Below, one piece after another: positions 9,061 through 17,538 of a DNA stretch of 64,000 bases; position 1 is the stretch's first letter; each line of letters begins with the position of its first letter. The translations under genes and the position numbers were made by a program. A model generated the notes under the pieces. The model searched no databases, had not been told where the DNA came from, and worked only from the letters and a program-made list of their open reading frames with translations. The stretch comes from an uncultured Clostridia bacterium (GTDB taxonomy: Bacteria; Bacillota; Clostridia; Oscillospirales; Ruminococcaceae). Location of the stretch: assembly GCA_947624675.1 (NCBI GenBank), contig CANQLI010000001.1, forward strand, positions 62,001-126,000. Direction: 5' to 3'.

Positions 9061-10404
9061 TTAAAACGGGCAGTTTGAATGCTTCTTAGGAAGAGCGGAA
9101 ACTCGCTTACCTGCCATTATTTCAACAGCGCTGATAAGTGAAGCCCTTATATTTTCCTTAGATATAACAGAATCGACGCACATTTTTTCAGCAGCATTCT
9201 TTGCAGAAGCTTCGGTTTTTTCAAATTCCTTAGCTAGAGCTTCTCTTTCCTTTTCTACATTCTTAGCGCCCTTTAGCTTATCGTGATATAAAAACTCGAC
9301 TGCCGTTAAAGGATCGGTAGATGAAATTACCGCTGTATCAAGAGCGTAAACCAGATCGGCATTTGCATTTTTCCCTGCGAGAGCAATAAATGCTGAGCCA
9401 TAAGCTTTTCCGAGTATCAAGGATATTTTGACTGTTGTAGCCTCTGCATAAGCTGACGCTACCTTTGCCTGCTGTCTTACAGCTCCTGATTTCTGAGCAT
9501 TTTCACATATACAAAAGCCTTTTGTATCCAAAAGCGTTATCACAGGAATGGAATATGCGTCACAGGTCCTGACAAACCTTGCTATTTTTGATGCGTCATC
9601 TGCGTTGAGCTTTTTATCACTTTTGTTTGTTGCAACAACTCCTACCGAAGCTCCGCTAAGTGTAGCGAGCGCCGTGTAAGATGAGCGTCCGAAATCCGAA
9701 TACAGTTCTAAAACACTGCCCTCATCAAAAATACTTTTCGCCGCACTGTCGGCATTTGATAGGTCAAAGGTCTCTGGCGAAGAAAATTCAAACATCGGGA
9801 CCTCAGATAAATTGTTCTGCGGAAGTCTTGATATAAGCTCCTTAATTTTTGAAATTCCGTCCTCATCGTTATCGCATATGATAGCCGCAGTTCCGTTTTT
9901 AGCAGATGTAACCGAAAGCTCCTTATCCTCGCTGTTCGGAGTTATAAAGAGCTCTGCGTCCTTTGTCATAACGACAATATCGGAAGACACCGCTATCATT
10001 GCAGCTGTCATAGCGCAAGTGCCTGCGACAAGAGAGAGCTGTGGTACAACTCCGGAAAGAGAATTCGCTTTATTAAGCCATTCACCGTAGCTTTCCAACC
10101 CACCTACCGGGTCGTTTATATCGGCGCCATATGAGTCGTAAATACCCACAACAGGTACACCTGTTTTTGCCGCCATATCATAGATCTTAACTATTTTTGC
10201 CGCCTGCTCCTTTGTCAAAGCGCCGTTTTTAACGCTTGAGTCCTGAGAAAAAGCATAAACCGGAGTGTCGTTTACATATCCAAATGCAGTAATCACTCCG
10301 CTCAAGTAATTTCCGGATTTGACCTCAGAAGCAATTTCCGTATATTCTCCGTCGTAGAGCAATGAAAGCCTTTGCGCCGCAGACAAAACAGTTTGAGTGC
10401 TCAT
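9061..10404 (-). CDS. Divergent acyl-CoA carboxyltransferase (MmdA/PccB/12S-like)
   Basis: 447-aa crotonase-fold carboxyltransferase of the MmdA/PccB family, which exchanges CO2 between biotin and an acyl-CoA such as methylmalonyl-CoA. The best-preserved parts are C-terminal: IPVITLLDTKGF (for DVPGF), VRQQAKVASAYAEATTVKISLILGKAYGSAFIAL, and the terminal KKHSNCPF, which matches the usual KHGNIPL ending. The N-terminal half is much more divergent, with DPVGGLESYGEWL in place of the normal oxyanion region, and the protein is about 70 residues shorter than typical. The ATG at 10404 has GGAGG 7 bases upstream; the in-frame TTG at 10407 is too close. Substrate specificity cannot be assigned. Confidence 0.82.
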   Translation of the reverse strand: MSTQTVLSAAQRLSLLYDGEYTEIASEVKSGNYLSGVITAFGYVNDTPVYAFSQDSSVKNGALTKEQAAKIVKIYDMAAKTGVPVVGIYDSYGADINDPVGGLESYGEWLNKANSLSGVVPQLSLVAGTCAMTAAMIAVSSDIVVMTKDAELFITPNSEDKELSVTSAKNGTAAIICDNDEDGISKIKELISRLPQNNLSEVPMFEFSSPETFDLSNADSAAKSIFDEGSVLELYSDFGRSSYTALATLSGASVGVVATNKSDKKLNADDASKIARFVRTCDAYSIPVITLLDTKGFCICENAQKSGAVRQQAKVASAYAEATTVKISLILGKAYGSAFIALAGKNANADLVYALDTAVISSTDPLTAVEFLYHDKLKGAKNVEKEREALAKEFEKTEASAKNAAEKMCVDSVISKENIRASLISAVEIMAGKRVSALPKKHSNCPF

Positions 10405-10458
10405 CAAATTTCCTCCTACAAATAAAACCTTAATTACACAATTATAACATATAAATTA

Positions 10459-10487
10459 ATTATACTACTAAATTTGGAAAATGACAA
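10459..10487 (-). promoter_or_regulatory. Sigma-A promoter of the carboxyltransferase operon
   Basis: On the minus strand TTGTCA (10487-10482), 17 bases, TATAAT (10464-10459). It drives the three biotin-enzyme genes and makes them a separate transcription unit from the upstream housekeeping run. Confidence 0.8.
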
Positions 10488-10498
10488 GATTTTACAAA

Positions 10499-10867
10499 TC
10501 ATTTTTTACAACTTTTACATTTAGACATAAAATCTTCTATCGAGTCTATTGTTTTATAATTATTTTGCACAAAGCCGAGCAGCTTGTATTTGTCAAGCTG
10601 ATTTTCCGAAAGCACAGCTGTATCTATTCCCGAAAGCATAGCTTTAAATAGAACCGTTCTTGCAATACCGTCAAAAAGTAAAATATCTCCTTTATCTTCT
10701 ATGTAGTCGAGAAACACACTTTTTCCGTCCGAATGGTAAAGTCCGTATCCGTTTACGGTTCCCTTGTCAAACGATTCAACTGCAAGTGTTGTATAGGTGT
10801 CAAGACCGAGTTGCTCCATTTTTTCATAATATTTTGAAATGTCCTCAGCTGATTTTATTTCAAGCAT
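10499..10867 (-). CDS. Hypothetical protein with N-terminal half-GNAT character and a CKSCKK tail
   Basis: 122 aa, not assigned to a named family. The middle (DGKSVFLDYIEDKGDILLFDGIARTVLFKAMLSGIDTAVLS) resembles a single beta-alpha unit of an acetyltransferase-like fold, with an acidic N-terminus and a Cys-x-x-Cys-Lys-Lys tail. It starts at an ATG with GGAGATAATATT upstream. It follows rluB closely (18 bases), so it belongs to that operon, and it is separated from the carboxyltransferase by a promoter. No catalytic residues can be pointed out. Confidence 0.7.
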   Translation of the reverse strand: MLEIKSAEDISKYYEKMEQLGLDTYTTLAVESFDKGTVNGYGLYHSDGKSVFLDYIEDKGDILLFDGIARTVLFKAMLSGIDTAVLSENQLDKYKLLGFVQNNYKTIDSIEDFMSKCKSCKK

Positions 10868-10885
10868 AATATTATCTCCTATTAT

Positions 10886-11611
10886 TTATTTTGAGATTGC
10901 AGATCTCAGCGCCCTTAGTTCCTCATTTGTAAGCTCTCTGTGAGCGCCGGGCTTTAACATACCGAGCTTAACAGGACCTATCGCTGTTCTTTTAAGCCTT
11001 GCGACCTCAAGTCCGACTGCCTCACACATTTTTCTTATCTGTCGGTTTCTGCCCTCTTTTATGACCATCTGCAAAACAACGCGTCCGTTTTCGTTAACAA
11101 GTACATTTATGGTACACGGCAGAGTTTTTTTTCCGTCTATTTCTATACCCTCCGACATTTTTACAAGCTGTTCATCAGTAATTCCGGGACGAACAGTTAC
11201 CCTATATATTTTTGAAATATGCCCCGACGGATGCATAATATCGTTTGCGAATTTACCGTCGTTTGTAAAGAGTAAAAGACCCTCGGAGTTTTTGTCGAGT
11301 CTTCCTATCGGATACACTCTTTCGGGAATATCTTTAACAAGCTCACTTACGCTTTTTCGGTCGAACTCGTCGCTCATAGTTGTAACATATCCTCTGGGCT
11401 TGTGGAGCATAATATAGTAATAATGTCTCTTTTTGGGTATTTTTAGATTTTCACCGTCTATGCTTATAATGTCCTTGCTGTCAGCTTTATCGCCCAGCTT
11501 GCACGGTCTTCCATTTATTTTTACATGACCGGAAGAAATAAGCTCCTCGGCTTTTCTTCTGGAGCAGTATCCGGCTTCTGCTATTATTTTCTGTATCCTT
11601 TGCTTTTCCAT
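10886..11611 (-). CDS. rluB: rRNA pseudouridine synthase, RluB/RsuA family
   Basis: 241 aa. An N-terminal S4 RNA-binding domain (QKIIAEAGYCSRRKAEELI) is followed by the RsuA-type catalytic core with the nucleophilic Asp105 in GRLDKNSEGLLLFTNDG and the C-terminal EGRNRQIRKMCEAVG. It isomerises a uridine in 23S rRNA (RluB) or 16S rRNA (RsuA); the sequence alone does not fully separate the two. It lies downstream of dacF and the scp genes, the same order seen in many Firmicutes. Confidence 0.93.
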   Translation of the reverse strand: MEKQRIQKIIAEAGYCSRRKAEELISSGHVKINGRPCKLGDKADSKDIISIDGENLKIPKKRHYYYIMLHKPRGYVTTMSDEFDRKSVSELVKDIPERVYPIGRLDKNSEGLLLFTNDGKFANDIMHPSGHISKIYRVTVRPGITDEQLVKMSEGIEIDGKKTLPCTINVLVNENGRVVLQMVIKEGRNRQIRKMCEAVGLEVARLKRTAIGPVKLGMLKPGAHRELTNEELRALRSAISK

Positions 11612-11643
11612 AAATTCTCCTATGTAGTGACGGAGGCTATCCG

Positions 11644-12780
11644 TCAGAATAAGTTTTTAAAAAACAGCTCAATTTTATCAAGAAGTCCGAGCTCTTTTTT
11701 GCTTTCGGGAGCATCCTTGCCTGCGATTATCGGAGATTTCGCAATGACCTCTGAGTTTTTTATAAACCTCACCTCTCCCATAACATCACCTTTTTTGACA
11801 GGCGCATAATAAAACGGCTTTATAACGGTGCACTCGGATATCCCGTCTGCATCTCCGTCAAGCAAGCTTTTTTTCACACTGCCGCAATAGGCGTTCACAT
11901 ACTCGGATTCAGAGCCGACAACAGGAAGCCTGAACGAATCGACAGACGGCTTGAGTGTAACGCTTTGATACCTTTGAAAAATCTGATTATATAGCACAGT
12001 GTGATCGTTCCAGTCATCAGGAGCGTTAAGCGTTACACAGATAAGCGTAGCTCCGTTTCGTTCACAGGCAGACACAAGGCATCTTTTTGCCTTATCGGTA
12101 AAGCCGGTTTTTCCGCCTATTATTCCCTGACAGTAGGAAAGAAGCTTGTTAGTATTTACAAGTGTATTTGAATTACCCTCACCCATATCGACGGTTATTC
12201 TCTTAGTCGCTATGATCTCTCGAAAGGTTTTGTTTTTAAGAGCGGCTTTCATAAGCACAGCCATATCATATGCTGTCGAATAGTGCTCATCGGTGTAGTC
12301 GTCAAGCCCTGAAGGGGTAACAAAGTGAGTATTTTTAAGACCTAATTCTTTAGCCTTTTGGTTCATCATATCAACAAAGCTGTCAACATCACCGGCTATC
12401 CTTACAGCGGTAGCGTTAGCCGCATCATTTCCGCTTGGAAGCATCATTCCGTAGCAAAGCTTTTTAAGAGTTACCTTATATCCCTCTTTAAGTCCCATAG
12501 ACGAGCCTTCTACCTTTATTGCATCGGAATCCACCGTAAATTCTTCATCAAGATTGCCTTCCAGTGCAATAAGTGTTGACATTATTTTTGTAGTCGAAGC
12601 CATAGGAAGCCGTTCGCTTATGTTTTTCTCATAAACGACCTCTCCTGAGTCAGCATCAAGCACAACACAGGCTTTGGCAGAAACACTTGCAGCGCTTACA
12701 TCTACCGAAAACGAGTTTGGCATAACAGCCACAGATGTCAACGACAGAGCCACAGCCAGAATACTAAAGAACTTTTTCAT
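11644..12780 (-). CDS. dacF: D-alanyl-D-alanine carboxypeptidase (penicillin-binding protein, S11 family)
   Basis: Secreted serine peptidase that trims the terminal D-Ala of peptidoglycan stem peptides. It has a signal peptide (MKKFFSILAVALSLTSVAVM), SxxK as Ser62-Thr-Thr-Lys65 in MASTTKIMS, the SGN motif in MLPSGNDAAN, and KTG in IGGKTGFTDKAKR. The C-terminal domain ends in KIELFFKNLF, an amphipathic anchor typical of membrane-bound PBP5 relatives. The start was taken at 12780, because the ATG at 12789 overlaps the AAAGGA ribosome site. Sporulation genes next door suggest a DacF/DacB-like role in cortex or vegetative wall maturation, but this is inferred. Confidence 0.92.
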   Translation of the reverse strand: MKKFFSILAVALSLTSVAVMPNSFSVDVSAASVSAKACVVLDADSGEVVYEKNISERLPMASTTKIMSTLIALEGNLDEEFTVDSDAIKVEGSSMGLKEGYKVTLKKLCYGMMLPSGNDAANATAVRIAGDVDSFVDMMNQKAKELGLKNTHFVTPSGLDDYTDEHYSTAYDMAVLMKAALKNKTFREIIATKRITVDMGEGNSNTLVNTNKLLSYCQGIIGGKTGFTDKAKRCLVSACERNGATLICVTLNAPDDWNDHTVLYNQIFQRYQSVTLKPSVDSFRLPVVGSESEYVNAYCGSVKKSLLDGDADGISECTVIKPFYYAPVKKGDVMGEVRFIKNSEVIAKSPIIAGKDAPESKKELGLLDKIELFFKNLF

Positions 12781-12824
12781 AGCACACATCCTTTTTAGGA
12801 TATTGTACTCAGAAATTTTGGTAT

Positions 12825-13199
12825 CTATTCGTTTCCTTTTTTGTTTACTGCTGCGGTAATTTTATCCACAACATCAGGTACCATATTTATAAGGGCGTTA
12901 CCTTTGCTCTGGTTTACAGTCATCTGCAAAAGCTTTATATCACCGTTTGATATGGTGATAAACGCCACAGGTTCAACGGTAACTCCTCCGCCTGTGCCGC
13001 CACCGAACTGTTCCTTCGGATTCTTTGTAGGGAGGTCCGAACCTCCGGTTGCAAATCCTACTTTGACGGAAGAAATAGGAATTATTGTAGTATCGCCTAC
13101 TGTTATCGGTTTTCCGACTACCGTCTCTCCGTCTGCAATGCTTTTAAGCTTCTGCATCGCGGTGTCTACCAATCCCTCCAGCTTTCTTTCACTGCTCAT
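12825..13199 (-). CDS. gerW: GerW/YtfJ family sporulation protein
   Basis: 124 aa with the family pattern of a short helix (LEGLVDTAMQKLKSI), VGKPITVGDTTIIPISSVKVGFATGG, and the glycine-rich FGGGTGGGVTVEPVAFITI. YtfJ (GerW) of Bacillus is a spore protein needed for normal germination. The gene follows the DUF2953 (ytfI-like) gene by 19 bases, repeating the Bacillus ytfI-ytfJ pair, which strengthens both calls. Confidence 0.92.
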   Translation of the reverse strand: MSSERKLEGLVDTAMQKLKSIADGETVVGKPITVGDTTIIPISSVKVGFATGGSDLPTKNPKEQFGGGTGGGVTVEPVAFITISNGDIKLLQMTVNQSKGNALINMVPDVVDKITAAVNKKGNE

Positions 13200-13218
13200 T
13201 AAAACACACTCCTTAAAT

Positions 13219-14154
13219 TTAATTTTTTTCTTTATCCTGATTATTTCTTTGTTTTAAATATATTTTAAGCATCTTAAAAAGTAAGCATATTGCTATTGCC
13301 AGAACCGTACTGATCCTAATATACACATCACCGCTTACTTTAAGTTCAAATCTTTTTACTGTAAATTCAGTGTTTATGTCACAGGATTTTATCTTTACCG
13401 AAAAGACCATACACAAAAATGCAAGGGTATGGTAAAAGGCGGTGTTAAAATACCCATAATTAAGTGCGGCCTTATACGGATCTTCGTTTCCGAGCATTAT
13501 ATCTATCTCTGTATTATAAAATCGGATTTTTTTAAGTAGCTTTCTGAGCGTATTCCACATAAGCGGAACATACGGCTTGATAAAGTTCCATTTTTGCTTA
13601 AGCTGTTTGAGCTTACTGTTTTTTTTCTTTAGAAGCTTATTTTTCTTTTTCTCTTGTTTTTTTAGTTTTTTAAGCTCTTTCTTTTCTTGCTTTGAAAGCT
13701 TTTTTTGTTTATCCTGTTTGTTTTCGGCTTCGGTATTGTCATCTAAGCTTTGCTTTGAAATTTCTATTTCTGTCTGTAAAAGCGCTTTTCTCTGATCTTC
13801 TATCTCTCGTTCAAGCGACCTTATCTTATCTTTAGTTTCTTCATCGCTGAGAGAATTTATCTCATCAACTATGTCGGGTGATTTATCCTTTTTCTGTTTT
13901 TGTTTATTTGTTTTTAAGCTCTTTTTTGTCTTTGATTTTTTGTCTTTTTTATTTTCTTTTTTTTCTTTCCTAAGCTTTTGTTTTTGACTTTTCGGGTTTT
14001 CATAAACGGTGAAGAAAAAGTATTTTATCTTTATCTTTGCCTTTGTTTGAGAAGTAGTGTCAAATGAATAGCTTATCCTTACCGAAAATCGAAGAAGGAT
14101 ATAAATAACGGCAATAAGACCAAGTATTATATAAAGCGCTAAAATTGCCATCAT
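13219..14154 (-). CDS. DUF2953 (YtfI-like) membrane protein with a long lysine-rich insert
   Basis: 311 aa. One N-terminal membrane helix (MMAILALYIILGLIAVIYIL), then a beta segment (SYSFDTTSQTKAKIKIKYFFFTVY). A very charged Lys/Glu coiled-coil region covers about residues 60-180, and the DUF2953 C-terminal part (IDIMLGNEDPYKAALNYGY, then a hydrophobic helix AFYHTLAFLCMVF) follows. Function is unknown; Bacillus ytfI is a sporulation-associated neighbour of ytfJ. The lysine-rich insert is unusually long and could bind nucleic acid or acidic polymer, but that is speculation. The two tandem ATGs lie only 0-3 bases after AAGGAG, so the exact start is uncertain. Confidence 0.82.
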   Translation of the reverse strand: MMAILALYIILGLIAVIYILLRFSVRISYSFDTTSQTKAKIKIKYFFFTVYENPKSQKQKLRKEKKENKKDKKSKTKKSLKTNKQKQKKDKSPDIVDEINSLSDEETKDKIRSLEREIEDQRKALLQTEIEISKQSLDDNTEAENKQDKQKKLSKQEKKELKKLKKQEKKKNKLLKKKNSKLKQLKQKWNFIKPYVPLMWNTLRKLLKKIRFYNTEIDIMLGNEDPYKAALNYGYFNTAFYHTLAFLCMVFSVKIKSCDINTEFTVKRFELKVSGDVYIRISTVLAIAICLLFKMLKIYLKQRNNQDKEKN

Positions 14155-14187
14155 CTCCTTTATAAGTATAAGCTGAGGTTGTGGTCA

Positions 14188-14760
14188 TTACTCCTCTGTA
14201 CTCTCCTCATCATTTTCAGTTGTGACATCATTAAGTGTAAGCTGTGCTTCTCTTTCCGGAATAGGCGGAAGCTCAGAAAGATCTGAGATCTGAAAGGCTC
14301 TTAAAAAACCTGTTGTTGTTTTGTATGAAACGGGTCTGCCTGGAATGTCTATTCTCCCCGCTTCCTCTAAAAGTCCTTTTTCGACAAGAGAATTAACGAC
14401 GCTTGAAGAATCCACACCTCTTACATTTTCGACAAACCCCTTTGTCACCGGCTGATTATATGCAACTATTGTAAGCACCTCAAATGCCGCTTGTGAAAGG
14501 GTTGAATTTTTCTTTTCCTCCAAGACTGCCTTTATGTGAGGAGAAAACTCACGCCTTGACGCCATCTGGTAGCTGTCACCAAGCGTAAGTATCTCGACAG
14601 CACTGCATATGCTTAAATATTTATCTCTGAGCTTTTCTATGAGATCGTCGAGCTCATCGGAGTCAATATTTAAAAGCTCACAAAAAGTTTTCTTTAAAAC
14701 AGGCTCACCGCTTGCAAATAACACCGCTTCAACTATTGATATTTTTTCATCTGTCTGCAT
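14188..14760 (-). CDS. scpB: Segregation and condensation protein B
   Basis: 190-aa winged-helix kleisin-associated subunit of the SMC-ScpAB condensin. Recognisable motifs are SIVEAVLFASGEPV at the N-terminus, FEVLTIVAYNQPVTKGFVENVRGVDSSSVV in the middle and LVEKGLLEEAGRIDIPGRPVSYKTT near the end. It starts immediately after the TAG of scpA, so the two are translationally coupled and made in a fixed ratio. Confidence 0.95.
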   Translation of the reverse strand: MQTDEKISIVEAVLFASGEPVLKKTFCELLNIDSDELDDLIEKLRDKYLSICSAVEILTLGDSYQMASRREFSPHIKAVLEEKKNSTLSQAAFEVLTIVAYNQPVTKGFVENVRGVDSSSVVNSLVEKGLLEEAGRIDIPGRPVSYKTTTGFLRAFQISDLSELPPIPEREAQLTLNDVTTENDEESTEE

Positions 14761-15492
14761 CTATTCATTTACCTGCCTTATTTTCTTTTTGTCACGGTTA
14801 AAGGTTATGACGGTGTTGTCATCGTTTAACCATATTCTTCCTGATTTTGTCAGCTCCAATACTGCTAAAAAAGTAGCTATGCGCTCCGATTTATCGGTCA
14901 TATTGTAAAATAGTCCGGTCATACTGCACTTACCGTCGGTATAAAGCTTTTTTAGTACATAGATTATTTTTGATGTGACCGAAACAATTTTCTTTGAAAC
15001 GATAGGAGTAAATACTGATGTATTTACCTGATCCTTGCTGTCTGAGCGTATTTCAAGAGAAATATATGTCTCAAGCAGTATCTCTTTATTATGAGTTTTG
15101 CGATATGTTTTATCAACGGGTATTTTTATCGGCTCTCTTACAAAAATCTCTCCATAAGCACACATATCCTGCAAAAGCTTAGCTGTCTGCTTACAGACGG
15201 AGTATTCTATAAGCCTTCCTTCAAGCTCTTTTTTTAGCTGCTCGGCTTCATTAGGCTTTGGAAGAAGCGATACCGTCTTAATATAAATAAGCCTTGCCGC
15301 CATTTCCAAAAACTCACCGGCGGTTTCAAAATCCTGTTCATCAAGACCGTCTATATACTCTAAGTATTGCTCTAAAAGCAAAGAAATTTCAATATCCTCA
15401 ATATTTAGCTTGTGTTTTGAAATTAGATAAAGTAAAAGATCAAGCGGTCCCTCAAAATTTTCCAACTTAAACGAAATTAGATCCATAGTCAT
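14761..15492 (-). CDS. scpA: Segregation and condensation protein A (kleisin)
   Basis: Kleisin subunit that bridges the SMC dimer. The N-terminal signature FKLENFEGPLDLLLYLISKHKLNIEDI and a C-terminal winged helix (FLAVLELTKSGRIWL) are present; total 243 aa. The start was placed at the ATG at 15492 or 15486 (MTMDLISF), just after the stop of the M50 gene. The longer frame to 15528 overlaps that gene and has no RBS. Confidence 0.94.
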   Translation of the reverse strand: MTMDLISFKLENFEGPLDLLLYLISKHKLNIEDIEISLLLEQYLEYIDGLDEQDFETAGEFLEMAARLIYIKTVSLLPKPNEAEQLKKELEGRLIEYSVCKQTAKLLQDMCAYGEIFVREPIKIPVDKTYRKTHNKEILLETYISLEIRSDSKDQVNTSVFTPIVSKKIVSVTSKIIYVLKKLYTDGKCSMTGLFYNMTDKSERIATFLAVLELTKSGRIWLNDDNTVITFNRDKKKIRQVNE

Positions 15493-15503
15493 TAAAACCC
15501 GCT

Positions 15504-16154
15504 TTATGCAAAGATCAGATCGACCCATCCTGTAAGGACATCTATTCCGTCATATAAAAGATTCATCAAAAAGTAAAGAGGTGTATCGAGGATTCCCGAA
15601 AAAATGATAACGATGAACGCAATGCTTATATACATTTGATATTCCTGAATCTTCCACTGGTATTTGAGCGGAAGGAAGGTCGTAAGTATTCTTGAACCGT
15701 CAAGCGGCGGAATAGGTAAAAGGTTAAACACTGCAAGAGAAAGATTTATTATTATAAAATTAGAAAGAATTATATTTACATAAATCCAAGTAGTCGTAAT
15801 CTGTGAAGCTACCGCAAACATAATGATCTTAAGCACAACAAGGCCTATATACCCGACAATAACATTTGAAAGAGGTCCCGCAAGCGCCGTTATAACTGAA
15901 CCGAGTTTATAATTTTTAAATCTGTTGGGATTGACAGGCACAGGCTTTGCCCAGCCGAACCCTGTCAGCACAAGGCATATAGCTCCAAAAATGTCAATAT
16001 GCGAGATCGGGTTAAGCGTAAGTCTTCCCATATTTTCGGCAGTGCTGTCCCCGAATTTTTTTGCAGCATATGCGTGAGCAAACTCGTGTATCGGCAATAT
16101 CATAAAAATAATAAGAATTCTTACTCCGTATTTTAAAATAGTCTCAGCACTCAT
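15504..16154 (-). CDS. Site-2 protease-type M50 metallopeptidase
   Basis: Membrane-embedded zinc protease of the compact YwhC-like group (about 216 aa). It has the zinc motif HEFAH (His23-Glu-x-x-His27) in transmembrane helix 1 and the second ligand region NLLPIPPLDGSRIL, with several hydrophobic helices. The start at 16154 (MSAETILK) has GGAGG 12 bases upstream; upstream codons in frame overlap the promoter and are discarded. It sits directly before scpA, a position conserved in many clostridia. Its substrate is not known. Confidence 0.9.
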   Translation of the reverse strand: MSAETILKYGVRILIIFMILPIHEFAHAYAAKKFGDSTAENMGRLTLNPISHIDIFGAICLVLTGFGWAKPVPVNPNRFKNYKLGSVITALAGPLSNVIVGYIGLVVLKIIMFAVASQITTTWIYVNIILSNFIIINLSLAVFNLLPIPPLDGSRILTTFLPLKYQWKIQEYQMYISIAFIVIIFSGILDTPLYFLMNLLYDGIDVLTGWVDLIFA

Positions 16155-16190
16155 ATAAAAAACATACCTCCGCACGCTGATATTTAAATT

Positions 16191-16219
16191 ATTGTACCAT
16201 ATATTCAATAGAATTACAA
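16191..16219 (-). promoter_or_regulatory. Sigma-A promoter of the M50-scpAB-ytfIJ-dacF-rluB run
   Basis: Minus strand TTGTAA (16219-16214), 17 bases, TACAAT (16196-16191), about 40 bases before the M50 start. The rest of the divergent intergenic stretch (16220-16448) is AT-rich, with no further element I can support. Confidence 0.7.
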
Positions 16220-16448
16220 GCAAAAATTCACATTTGCTTTTTATTTGCGTCTTTTGCTATTATATTTATTAGAAGCGTTTCTTTCTTGGTTAATGGTTTT
16301 TAGAATTTTCATTATACCATATTTTGAAGCTACTTCTCTTTTTTTATTGAATAATATCATTTTAACACACACAGTAAGTTTTTTATATTATTATAACGAT
16401 CCAAGTTTACCGACTTGACGCAGACGGCAAACAGGTGTTATTATTATT

Positions 16449-16835
16449 TTGTTGACTAATCTGCGGGCGGTGAGGACGATTTTAAAAAGCAATAAATTCT
16501 GGATAATACTTTTCGCTACTATTGCGGCTATAAGTGTTTTTTTACTTGTTATTTTTAGCTTTAACAGCGGAACTACAGTACAAATATTTTATAAGGATAA
16601 GCTTATTGATACTATGGATCTTTCTGAAAACAAAACGAAACAAATCAAACTTGATGAAGGCTATAACATAATTGAAGTAAAGGACGGCAATGTTTTTGTA
16701 AAAAGCGCAGACTGTAAAAATCAGATTTGTGTTAATTCGGGTAAAAAAAGCTCTGTCGGCTCGGCAATCATATGTGCTCCGCATCGCCTTACAGTAAAAA
16801 TCACGGGCGAGTCCTCTGCGGATGCCGACACTTAA
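16449..16835 (+). CDS. NusG domain II-containing membrane-anchored protein
   Basis: 128 aa. One membrane helix (FWIILFATIAAISVFLLVIF, about residues 18-37) is followed by an extracytoplasmic NusG-II-like beta domain with the cysteine pair in SADCKNQICVNSGKK and the end motif AIICAPHRLTVKI. Proteins of this type almost always precede a Gx-transporter gene, as here (AAGGAG of the next gene overlaps its stop), and have been linked to quinone/isoprenoid or FMN-dependent systems. The start is probably the TTG at 16449, with AGGTG 8 bases upstream; it is uncertain by a few codons. Confidence 0.82.
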   Translation: MLTNLRAVRTILKSNKFWIILFATIAAISVFLLVIFSFNSGTTVQIFYKDKLIDTMDLSENKTKQIKLDEGYNIIEVKDGNVFVKSADCKNQICVNSGKKSSVGSAIICAPHRLTVKITGESSADADT

Positions 16836-16847
16836 GGAGATATGTAT

Positions 16848-17354
16848 ATGAAAATTAATAAACTATCTCTTTCAGCTTTGCTTTTAGCTATGTCGATCGC
16901 AATTTACACACTAGAAAGCTTTATACCACCAATAGGAGGAATTCCGGGAGTTAAGCTTGGTCTTTCTAACATTGTAACGCTTATTTCTCTTATGTACCTA
17001 GGAAAGGGTTACACTGCCTTGATTTTATTCTTGAGAATATCCGTGACCTCTCTTATAAACGGAACATTGATAAGCTTTATGTTTTCATTATTCGGCGGCA
17101 TATTTGCTTTTACAGTAATGAGTTTGCTTATTCTGTTTTTGCCGAAAAAACTGATATGGGCGATTTCAGTATCCGGAGCTGTTTTTCACAATATCGGTCA
17201 ACTTACAGCCGCGGCGATTTTGATAGAAAACCTTAGCACACTTTATTATTTGCCAATGCTTATGCTTTCGGCGTTGATAACAGGAGCATTTACAGGTATA
17301 ACGGCACAGTTTATAGATGAACGCCTCGGATATATAATCAGGCGAAAATTTTAA
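16848..17354 (+). CDS. Gx transporter family membrane protein
   Basis: About 168 aa, five to six hydrophobic helices, related to heptaprenyl diphosphate synthase component I/ECF-type substrate-binding membrane proteins. The signature is ESFIPPIGGIPGVKLGLSNI. GAVFHNIGQLTAA in a later helix is also family-typical. The ATG at 16848 stands 8 bases from AAGGAG, while the earlier ATG at 16842 is only 2 bases away. Coupled with the upstream NusG-II gene. The substrate is not established. Confidence 0.85.
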   Translation: MKINKLSLSALLLAMSIAIYTLESFIPPIGGIPGVKLGLSNIVTLISLMYLGKGYTALILFLRISVTSLINGTLISFMFSLFGGIFAFTVMSLLILFLPKKLIWAISVSGAVFHNIGQLTAAAILIENLSTLYYLPMLMLSALITGAFTGITAQFIDERLGYIIRRKF

Positions 17355-17478
17355 TACTTTTAAGTTAAAAAATCTGCTCCTTAAGCAATATCAAAATTTG
17401 TCATCAAAACGAATTTTACCTTTTGCACAAAATAAAAATTTATTTTTATGCAGTATGTAGAATTGAGCATAAAGTCTG

Positions 17479-17507
17479 TTGACAAGCAGGATTTTGCAGG
17501 ATAAAAT
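17479..17507 (+). promoter_or_regulatory. Sigma-A promoter of the GH5-dockerin gene
   Basis: TTGACA (17479-17484), 17-base spacer, TAAAAT (17502-17507), about 31 bases before the start codon. Confidence 0.8.
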
Positions 17508-17538
17508 ATATACATATTAAACATTGGAGGTAATTGTT

